Below are positions 15,074 through 23,506 of a stretch of 64,000 bases of DNA, piece after piece (positions within the stretch are counted from its first letter, which is position 1; each line of letters opens with the position of its first letter). Both the position numbers and the translations under genes were made by a program. The stretch lies in assembly GCA_964482335.1 (NCBI GenBank), contig CAYZXA010000002.1, forward strand, positions 10,543 to 74,542. Reading direction: 5' to 3'. Under the pieces are notes generated by a model, which saw only the letters and a list, made by a program, of their open reading frames with translations, did not search any database and was not told the origin of the DNA. The stretch is from CAYZXA01 sp964482335. Its GTDB lineage: Bacteria > Patescibacteriota > Minisyncoccia > Minisyncoccales > MHMH01.

Positions 15074-16162
15074 TTATCTAAAAGGATTTATGGCGCCGCT
15101 CATTCCGAAGTGAACATGACAGCCGGTAGAAGAGCCTGCTCCCGGCGTTCCTGGTGCTCCGCCCATTAAAGCTATTATCTGACCTTGGGAAACATAATCT
15201 CCGGGATTTACCAAACTTGCTTGGATGTGTCCATACATTGTTACTACGCCATTGGGATGCAAGATGGTTAAATGATTACCAGCTCCCCCAAAAGCCCATA
15301 TGGACCTGGAACTTGTTAGTTTGACTTTAAGAACAGTGCCGGCAGCTGCTGCGAGAATCGGTTCGCCGCATTTGCCGTGTGAGAAATCAATGGCATTGTA
15401 CCAGTGAAGACCCTGGGTAATGCGGCAAGGCGGAGAAATCGGGCAGATGAAATAGCTTGAAGCTATAGGAACGTAAGTTGGAGCATAAATTGCTGGAGGC
15501 GGCATAACACCGTCTGGCACAATTAAAACGTCACCGATGTAAATATCATCCTCTGTCATTAAATCGTTAAAGGCAACAATTTTATCTACTTCTGTCTTGT
15601 AAGTCTTGGCAACCTGGCCTAAAGTATCACCACTTTTAACATGGTGGACAATTCCTGTGGTTGGCAAAACAATCAATTTTTGGCCAATCTGAATCACGGT
15701 ATATTTGTTTAAGTCGTTGGCCCAGAGAATAGTGTCTAAAGAAACATCAAACTTTTCAGCAATTGACCCAAGATTATCTCCTGGCTGCACAATATATTCA
15801 ACAACTTCTTTCTGATCCCATTCGTAGTTAAAATTGCCCACTAAAGCTCCTAGAACCTGGGGAGTGACCATAATGGGAGGGGAAACAGCAGCTAAGCTGT
15901 TTTGCTGGATTAAACTTAAATCAGGCGATTCTATAATGCTGGCTCCTGGCACAACAAAAGGGCTCTCACTATCTTGAGAACCCTGGTTAAAGATAAAAAT
16001 ACTACTATTGCTAACAAAAGAAGGGGTAGTAAAAGAAACAACCCCAAATAAAACAACAGAAACTATGGTCAAATAAAGGAAAGGGTCTTTTTTAGAACCC
16101 TTGTATCTTTTCAGCCAAACTAAAATTTTGGAAGCATATCTTCTAAATAGCAATGTATCCAT
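15074..16162 (-). CDS. LysM-containing M23 family metallopeptidase
   Basis: A 362-residue cell-wall hydrolase or a scaffold for one. One membrane helix (about residues 28-50) anchors it. Two LysM peptidoglycan-binding motifs follow (about 122-167, starting YIVQPGDNLGSIAEKF, and about 173-216, starting HHVKSGDTLGQVAKTY). The C-terminal peptidase M23 domain has the zinc ligands H-x-x-x-x-x-D (HWYNAIDFS) and HVHF. A disulfide-prone pair flanks ICPISPPC. It should act on peptide cross-links outside the membrane. It stands alone upstream of the divergent ksgA. Confidence 0.94.
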   Translation of the reverse strand: MDTLLFRRYASKILVWLKRYKGSKKDPFLYLTIVSVVLFGVVSFTTPSFVSNSSIFIFNQGSQDSESPFVVPGASIIESPDLSLIQQNSLAAVSPPIMVTPQVLGALVGNFNYEWDQKEVVEYIVQPGDNLGSIAEKFDVSLDTILWANDLNKYTVIQIGQKLIVLPTTGIVHHVKSGDTLGQVAKTYKTEVDKIVAFNDLMTEDDIYIGDVLIVPDGVMPPPAIYAPTYVPIASSYFICPISPPCRITQGLHWYNAIDFSHGKCGEPILAAAAGTVLKVKLTSSRSIWAFGGAGNHLTILHPNGVVTMYGHIQASLVNPGDYVSQGQIIALMGGAPGTPGAGSSTGCHVHFGMSGAINPFR

Positions 16163-16236
16163 ATATTCTTGCTCCTATTTTTAGCATAACATTTAGCGCT
16201 TCACAGTCAAGCTGCTTATCCACACCTGTAAAATCG

Positions 16237-16245
16237 TGTTAAAAT
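16237..16245 (+). promoter_or_regulatory. Extended -10 box of ksgA
   Basis: TGT-TAAAAT, ending 6 nt before the ksgA ATG, with no ribosome-binding site in between. Confidence 0.55.
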
Positions 16246-16251
16246 ACAAAA

Positions 16252-17034
16252 ATGCTCAAAAAGCAAGGCGTCCGTCCACTAAAAAGGCTAGGCCAAAACT
16301 TTCTAATCAATAAAGGGGTGCTCAAAATAATCATTGAAGCAGCCAGTCTCAGTCCAGAAGACACGGTTCTGGAAATTGGCCCAGGAACCGGTGTTTTAAC
16401 TTTGGCCTTAGTTGAAAGAGTAAAAAAGGTTATTGCTGTTGAGAAAGACATAAGGATGATTAAGGTTTTAAAAGAAGCTTTGAAAAATTTTAAAAATGTA
16501 GAAATTATCCAAGGAGATATTCTAAAGGTGAACTTAAGAGTCAAAAACTATAAGGTTGTCGGTAACCTGCCTTTTTATTTAACTGCGCCTGTAATTCGCA
16601 AATTCCTTGAAATGAGAGAGGCTAAACCTCAATCAATGGTGCTAATAGTACAAAAAGAAGTGGCTCAGAGAATTTGTTCTAAACCCCCTCGCATGAATCT
16701 TTTAGCAGTCTCGGTTCAGTTTTATGCAGAATCTAAAATCATTTCTTATGTTTCTAAAAAATCTTTCTGGCCGCAGCCAGAAGTTGACGCAGCTGTTATT
16801 AAAATAACTCCTACTGCTCCTCCTATAGGGAAGAGAGATTTGTTCTTCAAGATCGTTAAAGCTGGATTTTCTCAACCCAGAAAACAATTAATCAATAATT
16901 TATCAAAAGGTCTAAAAATGAACAAAGAAGAGGTAAAAGCCTGGCTCAAAAAAAACAAAATCTCTCACATTCAAAGAGCAGAAACCCTAAAAATTGAAGA
17001 TTGGTTAAAATTAACTAAAAGTTATAGTCCTTGA
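16252..17034 (+). CDS. rsmA: 16S rRNA (adenine-1518/1519 N6) dimethyltransferase
   Basis: This SAM-dependent enzyme dimethylates two adjacent adenines in the 3' terminal helix of 16S rRNA during 30S maturation. It is full length at 260 residues. The SAM motif I is VLEIGPGTGVLTLAL, the acidic residue of motif II is in VIAVEKD, and the catalytic motif is NLPFYLTAPVI. The C-terminal RNA-binding helical domain is present. The gene is monocistronic and its start is preceded by an extended -10 box, so the mRNA is probably leaderless. Confidence 0.96.
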   Translation: MLKKQGVRPLKRLGQNFLINKGVLKIIIEAASLSPEDTVLEIGPGTGVLTLALVERVKKVIAVEKDIRMIKVLKEALKNFKNVEIIQGDILKVNLRVKNYKVVGNLPFYLTAPVIRKFLEMREAKPQSMVLIVQKEVAQRICSKPPRMNLLAVSVQFYAESKIISYVSKKSFWPQPEVDAAVIKITPTAPPIGKRDLFFKIVKAGFSQPRKQLINNLSKGLKMNKEEVKAWLKKNKISHIQRAETLKIEDWLKLTKSYSP

Positions 17035-17059
17035 CAGTTAATAAAAAATGTGACAAAAT
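17031..17059 (+). promoter_or_regulatory. Promoter of the lipoprotein gene
   Basis: TTGACA (17031-17036), a 17-nt spacer and CAAAAT (17054-17059). A hairpin GTGGAG/CTCCAC lies in the leader at about 17069-17086. Confidence 0.45.
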
Positions 17060-17121
17060 AAGAAAGCGTGGAGGCTAACTCTCCACAATTAAAAACAAAA
17101 TAATGAAGGAGGCGAAAGAAA

Positions 17122-17937
17122 ATGAAGAAGTGCTTGATATTCTTATTGGCTTTAATAGTCATCTTGAATGGAACACTGATTGGTTGCTCCTGCGAAAATG
17201 GTGACGGAGAACCAAGTAGTGAAACAATGGGAACAATTGATGTGCCAGAAGGAGGAAAAATCAAAGTTGTCTCTAAGCTGCCGGCAGAATTAAAGCTTAC
17301 TTTGGAAGAACTAGGAATAGATCAATACTTCCAGCTGGTTTTTGCTGGAAAAGTGAAAAATATATCTAGTTACAGTGTAAGTTTTGACAAAATCTCATTT
17401 ATTCTGGACGGAGAAGAAATAGCCTACCGGCGTACTTGGTTTGATGACCCTTCAAGGTCTGACTATAAACCTTTAGGGCCTGGTGAGGAATTGGAGTTCT
17501 ATTTTGGTAAAATACTAGGCGTAGAGAAAACACAGAAAGCGAAACTCCTGGAAGTGAAAGCTGTAAACTTCCAAATAATTGGAGGCTCAACAACGCCAAC
17601 AAAACCAACACCATCGGAGCCAACAGAGCCAGAGATGACGACAGAAGAAGTGCTAATAAAGTGGTTTGATTTAATGAAAAAGGAGAAATTCTCAGAGGCC
17701 GAAAAGCTTCTTGCTCCAGATTATAAAAAGCATCTTGATTCTTACGGCGGTCTAAAGAAAATGTGGCAAGAAAATCCCATGACAGAAATAAAAATATTGG
17801 GAACACAGTTTGAAACCAAAACAGCTATTGTTTATGTTATAATTACGTTCGAAGACGATACTGTCTGGGACAATGATGCCAGGTTTCGCTTTGAAAAAAT
17901 AGATAACGAATGGAAAATAGATGAAATCTCGCAATAG
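17122..17937 (+). CDS. Lipoprotein with C-terminal NTF2/DUF4878-like domain
   Basis: A 271-residue exported lipoprotein. The signal peptide ends in a lipobox, LIGC, with Cys22 as the lipidation site. An Ig-like or DUF4352-like beta domain follows (about 45-155), then a Thr/Pro linker (about 157-172, TTPTKPTPSEPTEPE). The C-terminal domain (about 175-271) resembles NTF2-like/DUF4878 folds (EVLIKWFDLMKKEKFSEAEK...). No catalytic residues are evident, so a binding role is likely. A strong AGGAGG ribosome-binding site precedes the ATG, unlike the neighbouring ksgA. An intrinsic terminator follows. Confidence 0.88.
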   Translation: MKKCLIFLLALIVILNGTLIGCSCENGDGEPSSETMGTIDVPEGGKIKVVSKLPAELKLTLEELGIDQYFQLVFAGKVKNISSYSVSFDKISFILDGEEIAYRRTWFDDPSRSDYKPLGPGEELEFYFGKILGVEKTQKAKLLEVKAVNFQIIGGSTTPTKPTPSEPTEPEMTTEEVLIKWFDLMKKEKFSEAEKLLAPDYKKHLDSYGGLKKMWQENPMTEIKILGTQFETKTAIVYVIITFEDDTVWDNDARFRFEKIDNEWKIDEISQ

Positions 17938-17947
17938 GATAAATTAA

Positions 17948-17976
17948 AAAGAGGTCTTGGTAAAAGGCCTCTTTTA
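17948..17976 (+). terminator. Intrinsic terminator after the lipoprotein gene
   Basis: A 10-bp stem AAAAGAGGTC/GGCCTCTTTT with one G-U pair. The A/T-rich arms could make it work in both directions, also ending the minus-strand gene that stops at 18008. Confidence 0.75.
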
Positions 17977-18007
17977 TAATTAAGCTGGATTTAAAACAAT
18001 GTCAACA

Positions 18008-19075
18008 TTACTTAATTGGCAATACTCTTAATGAAGAAGCTGCGTCATTTCCAATGTAGTTATCTGCTGCTAGGTTCGGGTCATTTCGAAGAAAAACTTC
18101 GCAGTGATCTGTAAAGTTAGCACCCTCAAAAAGAACAGCCATGTAACCATCAACAACCTTGATTGAAGAAATTCTATCGTCAAGATCACAACGCCCCCAC
18201 CCTCCTTCACAATTAATGAATCTATACTCTTTAAAATCTTTATATTCACCCACCGAGAACACTTGATATTGTTTTTCTTTGTCTCGCTCGTTGTATTCTT
18301 TATGCTTGTAAACAGTTGCTCCCTTTTTTCCATTTCCCTCTCTTTGTCTAAATATGGTTATAGAAGAAGCACCATCACCGCCTATTTCAGACCGACGAAT
18401 GGTATGATTAAGCTGAGAATCACTTAAAACGACTTGACAATCGTCTTTGTAATCTTTGTCTTCGTGGAAAACTGCTCCGTACCTATCAGTTACCTCTCGG
18501 CATCGTGGTTCATCACAATCTTCCGGTTTACATTCTGCCTTACATTTTGTAGGATTTTTAAATTTTACATATAATGGCTTTTGGTTGTTTAACGCTCCTA
18601 AATCAGGGGTTGACTTAGTAAAAACCTGACAATCTTCCCTGGCCGCATCCTTACATAAATAAACTCCTGGTGTATCTTGAGCAACAAGGCCTGATTCTTT
18701 CAGTTGAGGACTAATAATAATTAATTGAGGATTAATTGTAGTTAATAGTAGCCAAGAACCTAAAATAACTACTAAACCAATCAGGCCAGAAAAAATCTGA
18801 TTATTGGCATCGCCCATGGCTGTCGGATTGCCAGCTGAAGTTAAATAACGGACTCCGCCATAAACTATCACAACAAAAGCAATTAAACCAGCAATTCCAA
18901 TACCAAAATTGAAAATATATTTAACATAGGTTGGCAAAAGAGGTGTTTCGGTAATAGCTGGCTCTTCGCCAATTTGCGGCAAAGGAACTTCTAATTCTCG
19001 AGCTAAAGCAAAATTAACCAAGATAAAAATGGCTAGAGCTATAAGAATAAATATTAAAAGTTTACCAAATCGCAT
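18008..19075 (-). CDS. VirB2-like pilin fused to beta-gamma-crystallin-like repeats
   Basis: A 355-residue membrane protein. It has a signal sequence (residues 1-26) and two membrane helices (about 55-75 and 92-113) around the pilin-like signature VYGGVRYLTSAGNPTAMGD. A Cys-rich linker follows (about 140-192). The exported C-terminal half looks like beta-gamma-crystallin Greek-key units: the calcium-clamp pattern N/D-N/D-x-x-S/T-S occurs as DDRISS (299-304) and NDAASS (343-348), with a weaker GDGASS (233-238), each followed by a beta strand and AVLFEGANFTD-type segments. It may be a calcium-stabilised extension on a pilus or secretion channel. It lies 36 nt downstream of its paralogue and divergent from the VirB6/VirB4-like genes. 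Confidence 0.82.
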   Translation of the reverse strand: MRFGKLLIFILIALAIFILVNFALARELEVPLPQIGEEPAITETPLLPTYVKYIFNFGIGIAGLIAFVVIVYGGVRYLTSAGNPTAMGDANNQIFSGLIGLVVILGSWLLLTTINPQLIIISPQLKESGLVAQDTPGVYLCKDAAREDCQVFTKSTPDLGALNNQKPLYVKFKNPTKCKAECKPEDCDEPRCREVTDRYGAVFHEDKDYKDDCQVVLSDSQLNHTIRRSEIGGDGASSITIFRQREGNGKKGATVYKHKEYNERDKEKQYQVFSVGEYKDFKEYRFINCEGGWGRCDLDDRISSIKVVDGYMAVLFEGANFTDHCEVFLRNDPNLAADNYIGNDAASSLRVLPIK

Positions 19076-19111
19076 AGTTATAGATTGTTTAATTATACCA
19101 CAACTCTTACT

Positions 19112-21133
19112 TTAAAACATCTCAGTTTGGCAGCATAAAAAGTTATCAAAGATATCTGGTTCTGCTTGGCTGGCGCCATAACATTCGGTTATCTCTTTTC
19201 CTTCTTCATTATAAAATGTGACTCCCCAGCCCTTATATTGTTTTAGCGTAGAGCAATCATAAAGCTCTCTCCAGAGAACTTTTTCTGTGCCTAGTTTTCT
19301 CTGAGTTTCCTCTGAATTGTAGCAAGGCCCTAATTGATTTTGGGCAACGTTTAAATTCTTGAAAATCTCTGATATTTTGAGTTCATCTCCAATTTCTTTT
19401 TCTTCAATGAGATTCTTAAGATTTGAGAAAGACATTTCTATTTCACTGTAATTGTTTTGAATTTGGCTGACAGCAATACCAATCGCCTCAGGATTGGGAT
19501 GACCCAAACAAACACATGAACAGGAACTACAATACTCGTAAGAACAGCTTGAATCACAACAGCCATATTCGCAATCTTCTTCGGCTGCATAAATAATGAG
19601 TGGTTTTAACATCCAAAACTCCCACCAACGCCCTCCGGGAGGAAACTGTTCCCAATCTTCCTCCTCTTCTTCGGGCGGCGGACAACACTCAATACACTGC
19701 CAATCACAACAGTCATTGGTTGTCACCATATCAGAAACGCAATTATTACAACCACATTCTTCAGCTGATTCAACCAATCTTTCTATAGCTTCTATTTGTG
19801 CTAAGGCATTATTATTAATATTATCGAGTTCGACCAACATTTTTTTAGCTAACTCTTCGGCATTATCAACGGTTTCGCCAATCGCGATCTCGTCTCCGCA
19901 AATCATCTCTTCTGTGCTATCGGAGACCTCTAGCTCTACTTGCTCAAAGTCTTCTGTCCAGCTTATTTCTGGCAGACTTGGCTGAAATATTTCAGCACAA
20001 TAAAAAGTAGCTAAATAGTAGGAGTTTTCCGAAGAAACATAATCAAAAGGATATTCTGGCTCTACGCCTTTAATCTTTTGCTCCTTTTCTAGTGCTTCTC
20101 TATATTGCCAAAAATTATTATAACCTAATAAGATTTGATTATTCCCCTTAGTGTTTGATGAAAGGGAACATTCTTTTACCAGGCCTTCAGCTGATTCTAG
20201 ATCTTCGTAAACTTGTCTAAAACCAATGACTTTTTCTTCTTCTTTTGCTTCTTCTGGAGATCCGTTAATCTCAACATCTAATTGTTCCTGCCAATATTTA
20301 GAACCCTTGCCGTCTTCTGCTTCTCCTATGGCCATTCTAAGCTCTTCTTTTTTTCTATTTATGGCTCGCCTTCCTGCTCCAGTACAAGGATCATTTTCTC
20401 CATAGGGTTCACCAACACACTGACAATTAGAAACACAATTTTGATTTCCATAACAGCTGCCTATATCACAATCTCCATGATCACATAGAGAACATGAACA
20501 GGCATCAGTTAATGCTTCCAATTCTTCTGATAGTGTTTTTACTTCTTCAGATTTGTTTTTTAGTTTTTCTGAGACATCTTTAATCTTTTCCGTTCTCTCT
20601 TCGGAAAACAATTCTTCAACTAATCCACCAATTGAAATTTCAGTATAATACAGGATTTCTTTTTCTTTTGGTTCAGGCCGGATAAGCGGCTCTTCTGGCA
20701 AAATCACTCTTTCTGGAATACCTAAAAAAACCAACTGCGGGTTGATAGTGGTTAAAATTAAATAGGAACCGACCAAAACTGCCAAACCTAAAAAAGCAGC
20801 AAAGATCTGATCTCTAGCATCTCCCATCTTGGTTGGATTGCCGGCTGAAGTTAAATAGCGGAAACCGCCATAAACTAAAACAATAAAAACAATTAAACCA
20901 GCAATTCCTAAAGAAAAATTAAAAATATATTTTACATAAGTTGGTAGGCCAATACTGGTGTCTTCTGGTCTTACCCCGCCAACCTCAGGATATCCAACCT
21001 CTAGCTCTCTCTGGACAAACCCCCCTAAATTTTGTGAAACAAAACTTGGACGAGCAAAGGTAAAATTGCTGAAAATCAGCATCAAAAAAACAAACAGAAC
21101 GCAAACTAAAATAATCTTTCTCAACCATCTCAT
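19112..21133 (-). CDS. Large VirB2-like fusion protein with Cys-rich and coiled-coil regions
   Basis: A 673-residue relative of the neighbouring 355-residue protein. The N-terminal 150 residues share its plan: signal sequence, RELEVGYPEVGG, two membrane helices and VYGGFRYLTSAGNPTKMGD. The exported part has helical Glu-rich segments and three Cys clusters (about CSCSLCDHGDCDIGSC, then CGCNNC with CCDWQCIECC, then CCDSSCSYEYCSSCSC). It contains a hydrophobic-poor acidic Pro/Glu linker (PPPEEEEEDW). It may be a disulfide-rich surface filament or adhesin. No enzyme motif is seen. The ATG has TGC-TATTAT 7 nt upstream, consistent with a leaderless mRNA. Confidence 0.82.
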   Translation of the reverse strand: MRWLRKIILVCVLFVFLMLIFSNFTFARPSFVSQNLGGFVQRELEVGYPEVGGVRPEDTSIGLPTYVKYIFNFSLGIAGLIVFIVLVYGGFRYLTSAGNPTKMGDARDQIFAAFLGLAVLVGSYLILTTINPQLVFLGIPERVILPEEPLIRPEPKEKEILYYTEISIGGLVEELFSEERTEKIKDVSEKLKNKSEEVKTLSEELEALTDACSCSLCDHGDCDIGSCYGNQNCVSNCQCVGEPYGENDPCTGAGRRAINRKKEELRMAIGEAEDGKGSKYWQEQLDVEINGSPEEAKEEEKVIGFRQVYEDLESAEGLVKECSLSSNTKGNNQILLGYNNFWQYREALEKEQKIKGVEPEYPFDYVSSENSYYLATFYCAEIFQPSLPEISWTEDFEQVELEVSDSTEEMICGDEIAIGETVDNAEELAKKMLVELDNINNNALAQIEAIERLVESAEECGCNNCVSDMVTTNDCCDWQCIECCPPPEEEEEDWEQFPPGGRWWEFWMLKPLIIYAAEEDCEYGCCDSSCSYEYCSSCSCVCLGHPNPEAIGIAVSQIQNNYSEIEMSFSNLKNLIEEKEIGDELKISEIFKNLNVAQNQLGPCYNSEETQRKLGTEKVLWRELYDCSTLKQYKGWGVTFYNEEGKEITECYGASQAEPDIFDNFLCCQTEMF

Positions 21134-21140
21134 TACTTAA

Positions 21141-21149
21141 ATAATAGCA
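21141..21149 (-). promoter_or_regulatory. Extended -10 box of the large pilin fusion gene
   Basis: On the minus strand TGC-TATTAT, ending 7 nt before the ATG at 21133. Confidence 0.5.
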
Positions 21150-21249
21150 AATTACACCCCTTCTTACCAAACTTTACCTGGCTTGTTTTTCTTTTGTTTC
21201 TTATTTGGTATACTATAGTAAGAACAATAATAAAGTTAGTTTGATTTTA

Positions 21250-23055
21250 ATGAGAGTCAAAAGTACAATTATAATTAGCTTTTTGTCAGTTTTTGGTTTG
21301 GCTTTGCCTACTTTTTGTCTAGCTCAAGGAGGTGTAATCTTTGGTGCATTTTTAAGTGTCTTTGCTGTAATATACGGCCTAATTTTCAACATCTTGGGAA
21401 CAATTACTGGTGCTTTCTTGGGCGCAGCGGTTGCGCTTTTTAATTGGGTTTCTTCTGACACTTTTATTTCTCTCTCTTATACTAATGCCGGTCTTTCTCT
21501 AGGAGACCCGCACTTTAACCCCTTCATTGAAATTGGCTGGACTTTAACCAGGGATTTAACTAATATCTTTTTTGTCTTAGCTTTGGTGGTAATTGGTCTA
21601 GCTACTGCTCTAAGAATTAATGACTATCAAGCGAAAAAAGCCTTACCAGTTTTAATTATTATTGCTCTACTAATTAATTTTACCCCAGTAATCTTAGGTT
21701 TGATTGTTGATGCGGCAAACATTGTTATGAATTTCTTTGCCCAGGGTGGATTTTCTGGTGGCAATAATTTTGCTAATTATGCTACGAGACAGTGGGGCAA
21801 CATGTCAACTTTATTTGGTTTGGGAGAGGCCTGGGATCCATTAGCTAAAGTTGGAGCTGCTGTAGGAAGTGGTTTTTTGGTTTTCTTTAACCTTATTGCT
21901 GCTCTTATTTATTTACTCTTTGCTCTCTTATTTGTTGTTCGCTACGTTGCTATCTGGACTTTGACAATTTTATCTCCTTTTGCTTTTGCTTGTTATATTT
22001 TCCCAGCAACTAGAAAGATTTTTAGTATGTGGTGGCAGCAATTTATTCAATGGTCACTCGTTGGAGCAATCGCTGCTTTCTTTTTATATTTGGGAGATCA
22101 TTTTATTAGAGCAGCAACTGATCCTAATAACCCAATTATGGCTGGTTCAATGTCAGAAATTGCTGATGCTCAAGGATTAGCTCCAATAATAAACCAAACT
22201 CTGCCTTATTTTATTGCTCTTGTCTTTTTATTTATCGGCCTGTTTGCTTCTTTAACCTTTGCCCCTAAGGGCGCTGACGCCATTATTAAAGGTGGCCAAA
22301 AGGGGATAAATAAGGCCAGCACAATAGCTGGTAAAAAATACTGGGCCGGAGCAAAGGGAGTTGCACGGATTCCAAAAGGGGTGGCGAGTGGCGCAAGTAC
22401 ATATGCAAAGACTCGATCTTTTAAAGCAGCGGCAGGAGCAACATGGAAGGGCGTAGCGCATCCAAGTCCAGGAATATTGCAAAGAACGTGGAAAAGAGCC
22501 AAAGAACACATGCCAGCCGATGTAAAAGCCGCAGGTAGGGGCCTTCAAAAGGCTTCGAGAGAAGTGTGGGGAGCTGCTATTGGAAAAAAACCAAAAACGT
22601 GGAACTGCACAAAATGTGGTACTACTGATATACCAATTAGCCAAGCAATATGTCCTAATTGTGGTTCTAAACGTGGCACAAAAGAAACACCACCTTCGTC
22701 GCCTTCGCCGCCCTCACTACCTTCATCTCCTTTAAGACCATCGGGGACACCACCGCCTCCTGGTTATGTTGAAGGAGGCCCTGGTGGGATGGTATTACCA
22801 TCAAGTCCAAGTCGAATAAGACCATCGACTCCGCCACGCCTATCTCTTGCTGAATTAGAAAGGTCTTATGACGATACTAGAATTAAACTAGAAGGCGCTA
22901 GAAACGAACTTAAGGCTGGCATAAGAGGATTAAGAAGGGGTAGTCCCGAATATAAAGCAGTAAGAAAACAAAATGAAACCATAGTTAAACAACTCCAAAA
23001 ACGACTTAAAAACTTAAATACTGATCTTAAAAAAGCAAGAAAACTAGAATCTTAA
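21250..23055 (+). CDS. VirB6/TrbL-like polytopic membrane protein with C-terminal zinc ribbon
   Basis: A 601-residue protein from the ATG at 21250, which gives a proper signal sequence (MRVKSTIIISFLSVFGLALP). A TTG 45 nt upstream would overlap the -10 box and is rejected. Six or more membrane helices occupy residues 20-350, with a conserved WTLTILSPFAFACYIFP block typical of the VirB6/TrbL-like channel proteins of these bacteria. The cytoplasmic tail is basic, then has a C4 zinc ribbon (WNCTKCGTT ... AICPNCGSKRG, about 460-485), a Pro/Ser linker and a C-terminal coiled coil. The zinc ribbon may dock a partner such as the VirB4-like ATPase. It is followed by a terminator. Confidence 0.85.
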   Translation: MRVKSTIIISFLSVFGLALPTFCLAQGGVIFGAFLSVFAVIYGLIFNILGTITGAFLGAAVALFNWVSSDTFISLSYTNAGLSLGDPHFNPFIEIGWTLTRDLTNIFFVLALVVIGLATALRINDYQAKKALPVLIIIALLINFTPVILGLIVDAANIVMNFFAQGGFSGGNNFANYATRQWGNMSTLFGLGEAWDPLAKVGAAVGSGFLVFFNLIAALIYLLFALLFVVRYVAIWTLTILSPFAFACYIFPATRKIFSMWWQQFIQWSLVGAIAAFFLYLGDHFIRAATDPNNPIMAGSMSEIADAQGLAPIINQTLPYFIALVFLFIGLFASLTFAPKGADAIIKGGQKGINKASTIAGKKYWAGAKGVARIPKGVASGASTYAKTRSFKAAAGATWKGVAHPSPGILQRTWKRAKEHMPADVKAAGRGLQKASREVWGAAIGKKPKTWNCTKCGTTDIPISQAICPNCGSKRGTKETPPSSPSPPSLPSSPLRPSGTPPPPGYVEGGPGGMVLPSSPSRIRPSTPPRLSLAELERSYDDTRIKLEGARNELKAGIRGLRRGSPEYKAVRKQNETIVKQLQKRLKNLNTDLKKARKLES

Positions 23056-23062
23056 AAAAGAA

Positions 23063-23095
23063 AAAAGGCAAGATCATTAATTAACCTTGCCTTTT
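23063..23095. terminator. Bidirectional intrinsic terminator
   Basis: AAAAGGCAAG/CTTGCCTTTT, 10 bp, loop of 13. It can end the VirB6-like gene (+) and the small coiled-coil gene (-). Confidence 0.8.
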
Positions 23096-23129
23096 CAGAA
23101 ATAAACCGAGGAGCGAAGCAAATAAAGAG

Positions 23130-23357
23130 TTAGAAGTCGGGAGCTTCATGACTATCAGGGAGAACGCTCTTGTTCTCAGTATACCAGTCTTTAACATTCT
23201 TGCTCAGCGTCTCAACCTCTTCGGTCACTTCCTTCAGTCTTTCCTGCCCATTGCTCACTTTCTTCAAGAGATAAGCCCTTTCTCTCCTCTGACGGATAAG
23301 CTTCTGAAGGTTCCGGCCTTCTTTCTTAATTGCGCTATTGCTTGATAAGCCAAACAT
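23130..23357 (-). CDS. Small coiled-coil protein
   Basis: A 75-residue soluble protein starting MFGLSSNSAIKKEG, all helical and highly charged (EVTEEVETLSKNVKDWYTENK). The ATG at 23357 has a GGGAGGT ribosome-binding site 4 nt upstream, so a longer start at 23390 is rejected. Its promoter (23479-23506) lies about 120 nt upstream with a long leader. It is on the strand opposite the T4SS-like genes and may be a small accessory or regulator. Function unknown. Confidence 0.7.
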   Translation of the reverse strand: MFGLSSNSAIKKEGRNLQKLIRQRRERAYLLKKVSNGQERLKEVTEEVETLSKNVKDWYTENKSVLPDSHEAPDF

Positions 23358-23435
23358 TGTTACCTCCCACTTTTTTAAATTTTTGTTCATCCGATGTTTC
23401 AGCTTTCTCTATCTGCTTTCTGGCCAAGACTATAT

Positions 23436-23447
23436 CTAACCCTTCAT
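23436..23447 (-). promoter_or_regulatory. Three-codon upstream mini-ORF (Met-Lys-Gly-stop)
   Basis: ATG-AAG-GGT-TAG preceded by a consensus AAGGAGG (23463-23457) with 9 nt spacing, in the leader of the coiled-coil gene. Possibly regulatory. Confidence 0.35.
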
Positions 23448-23478
23448 GTTCTCAGTCCTCCTTTTTACAATATTTTAT

Positions 23479-23506
23479 ATTATATACCCATTTTAAAAAA
23501 TGTCAA
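23479..23506 (-). promoter_or_regulatory. Promoter of the small coiled-coil gene
   Basis: On the minus strand TTGACA (23506-23501), 16 nt, TATAAT (23484-23479). The -35 box overlaps the ATG of the divergent gene at 23500. Confidence 0.65.

Noticed and set aside
16216..16224. Exact DnaA box TTATCCACA upstream of ksgA
   Set aside because: A single box without neighbours, overlapping the -35 region of ksgA; chance or local regulation is more likely than an origin.
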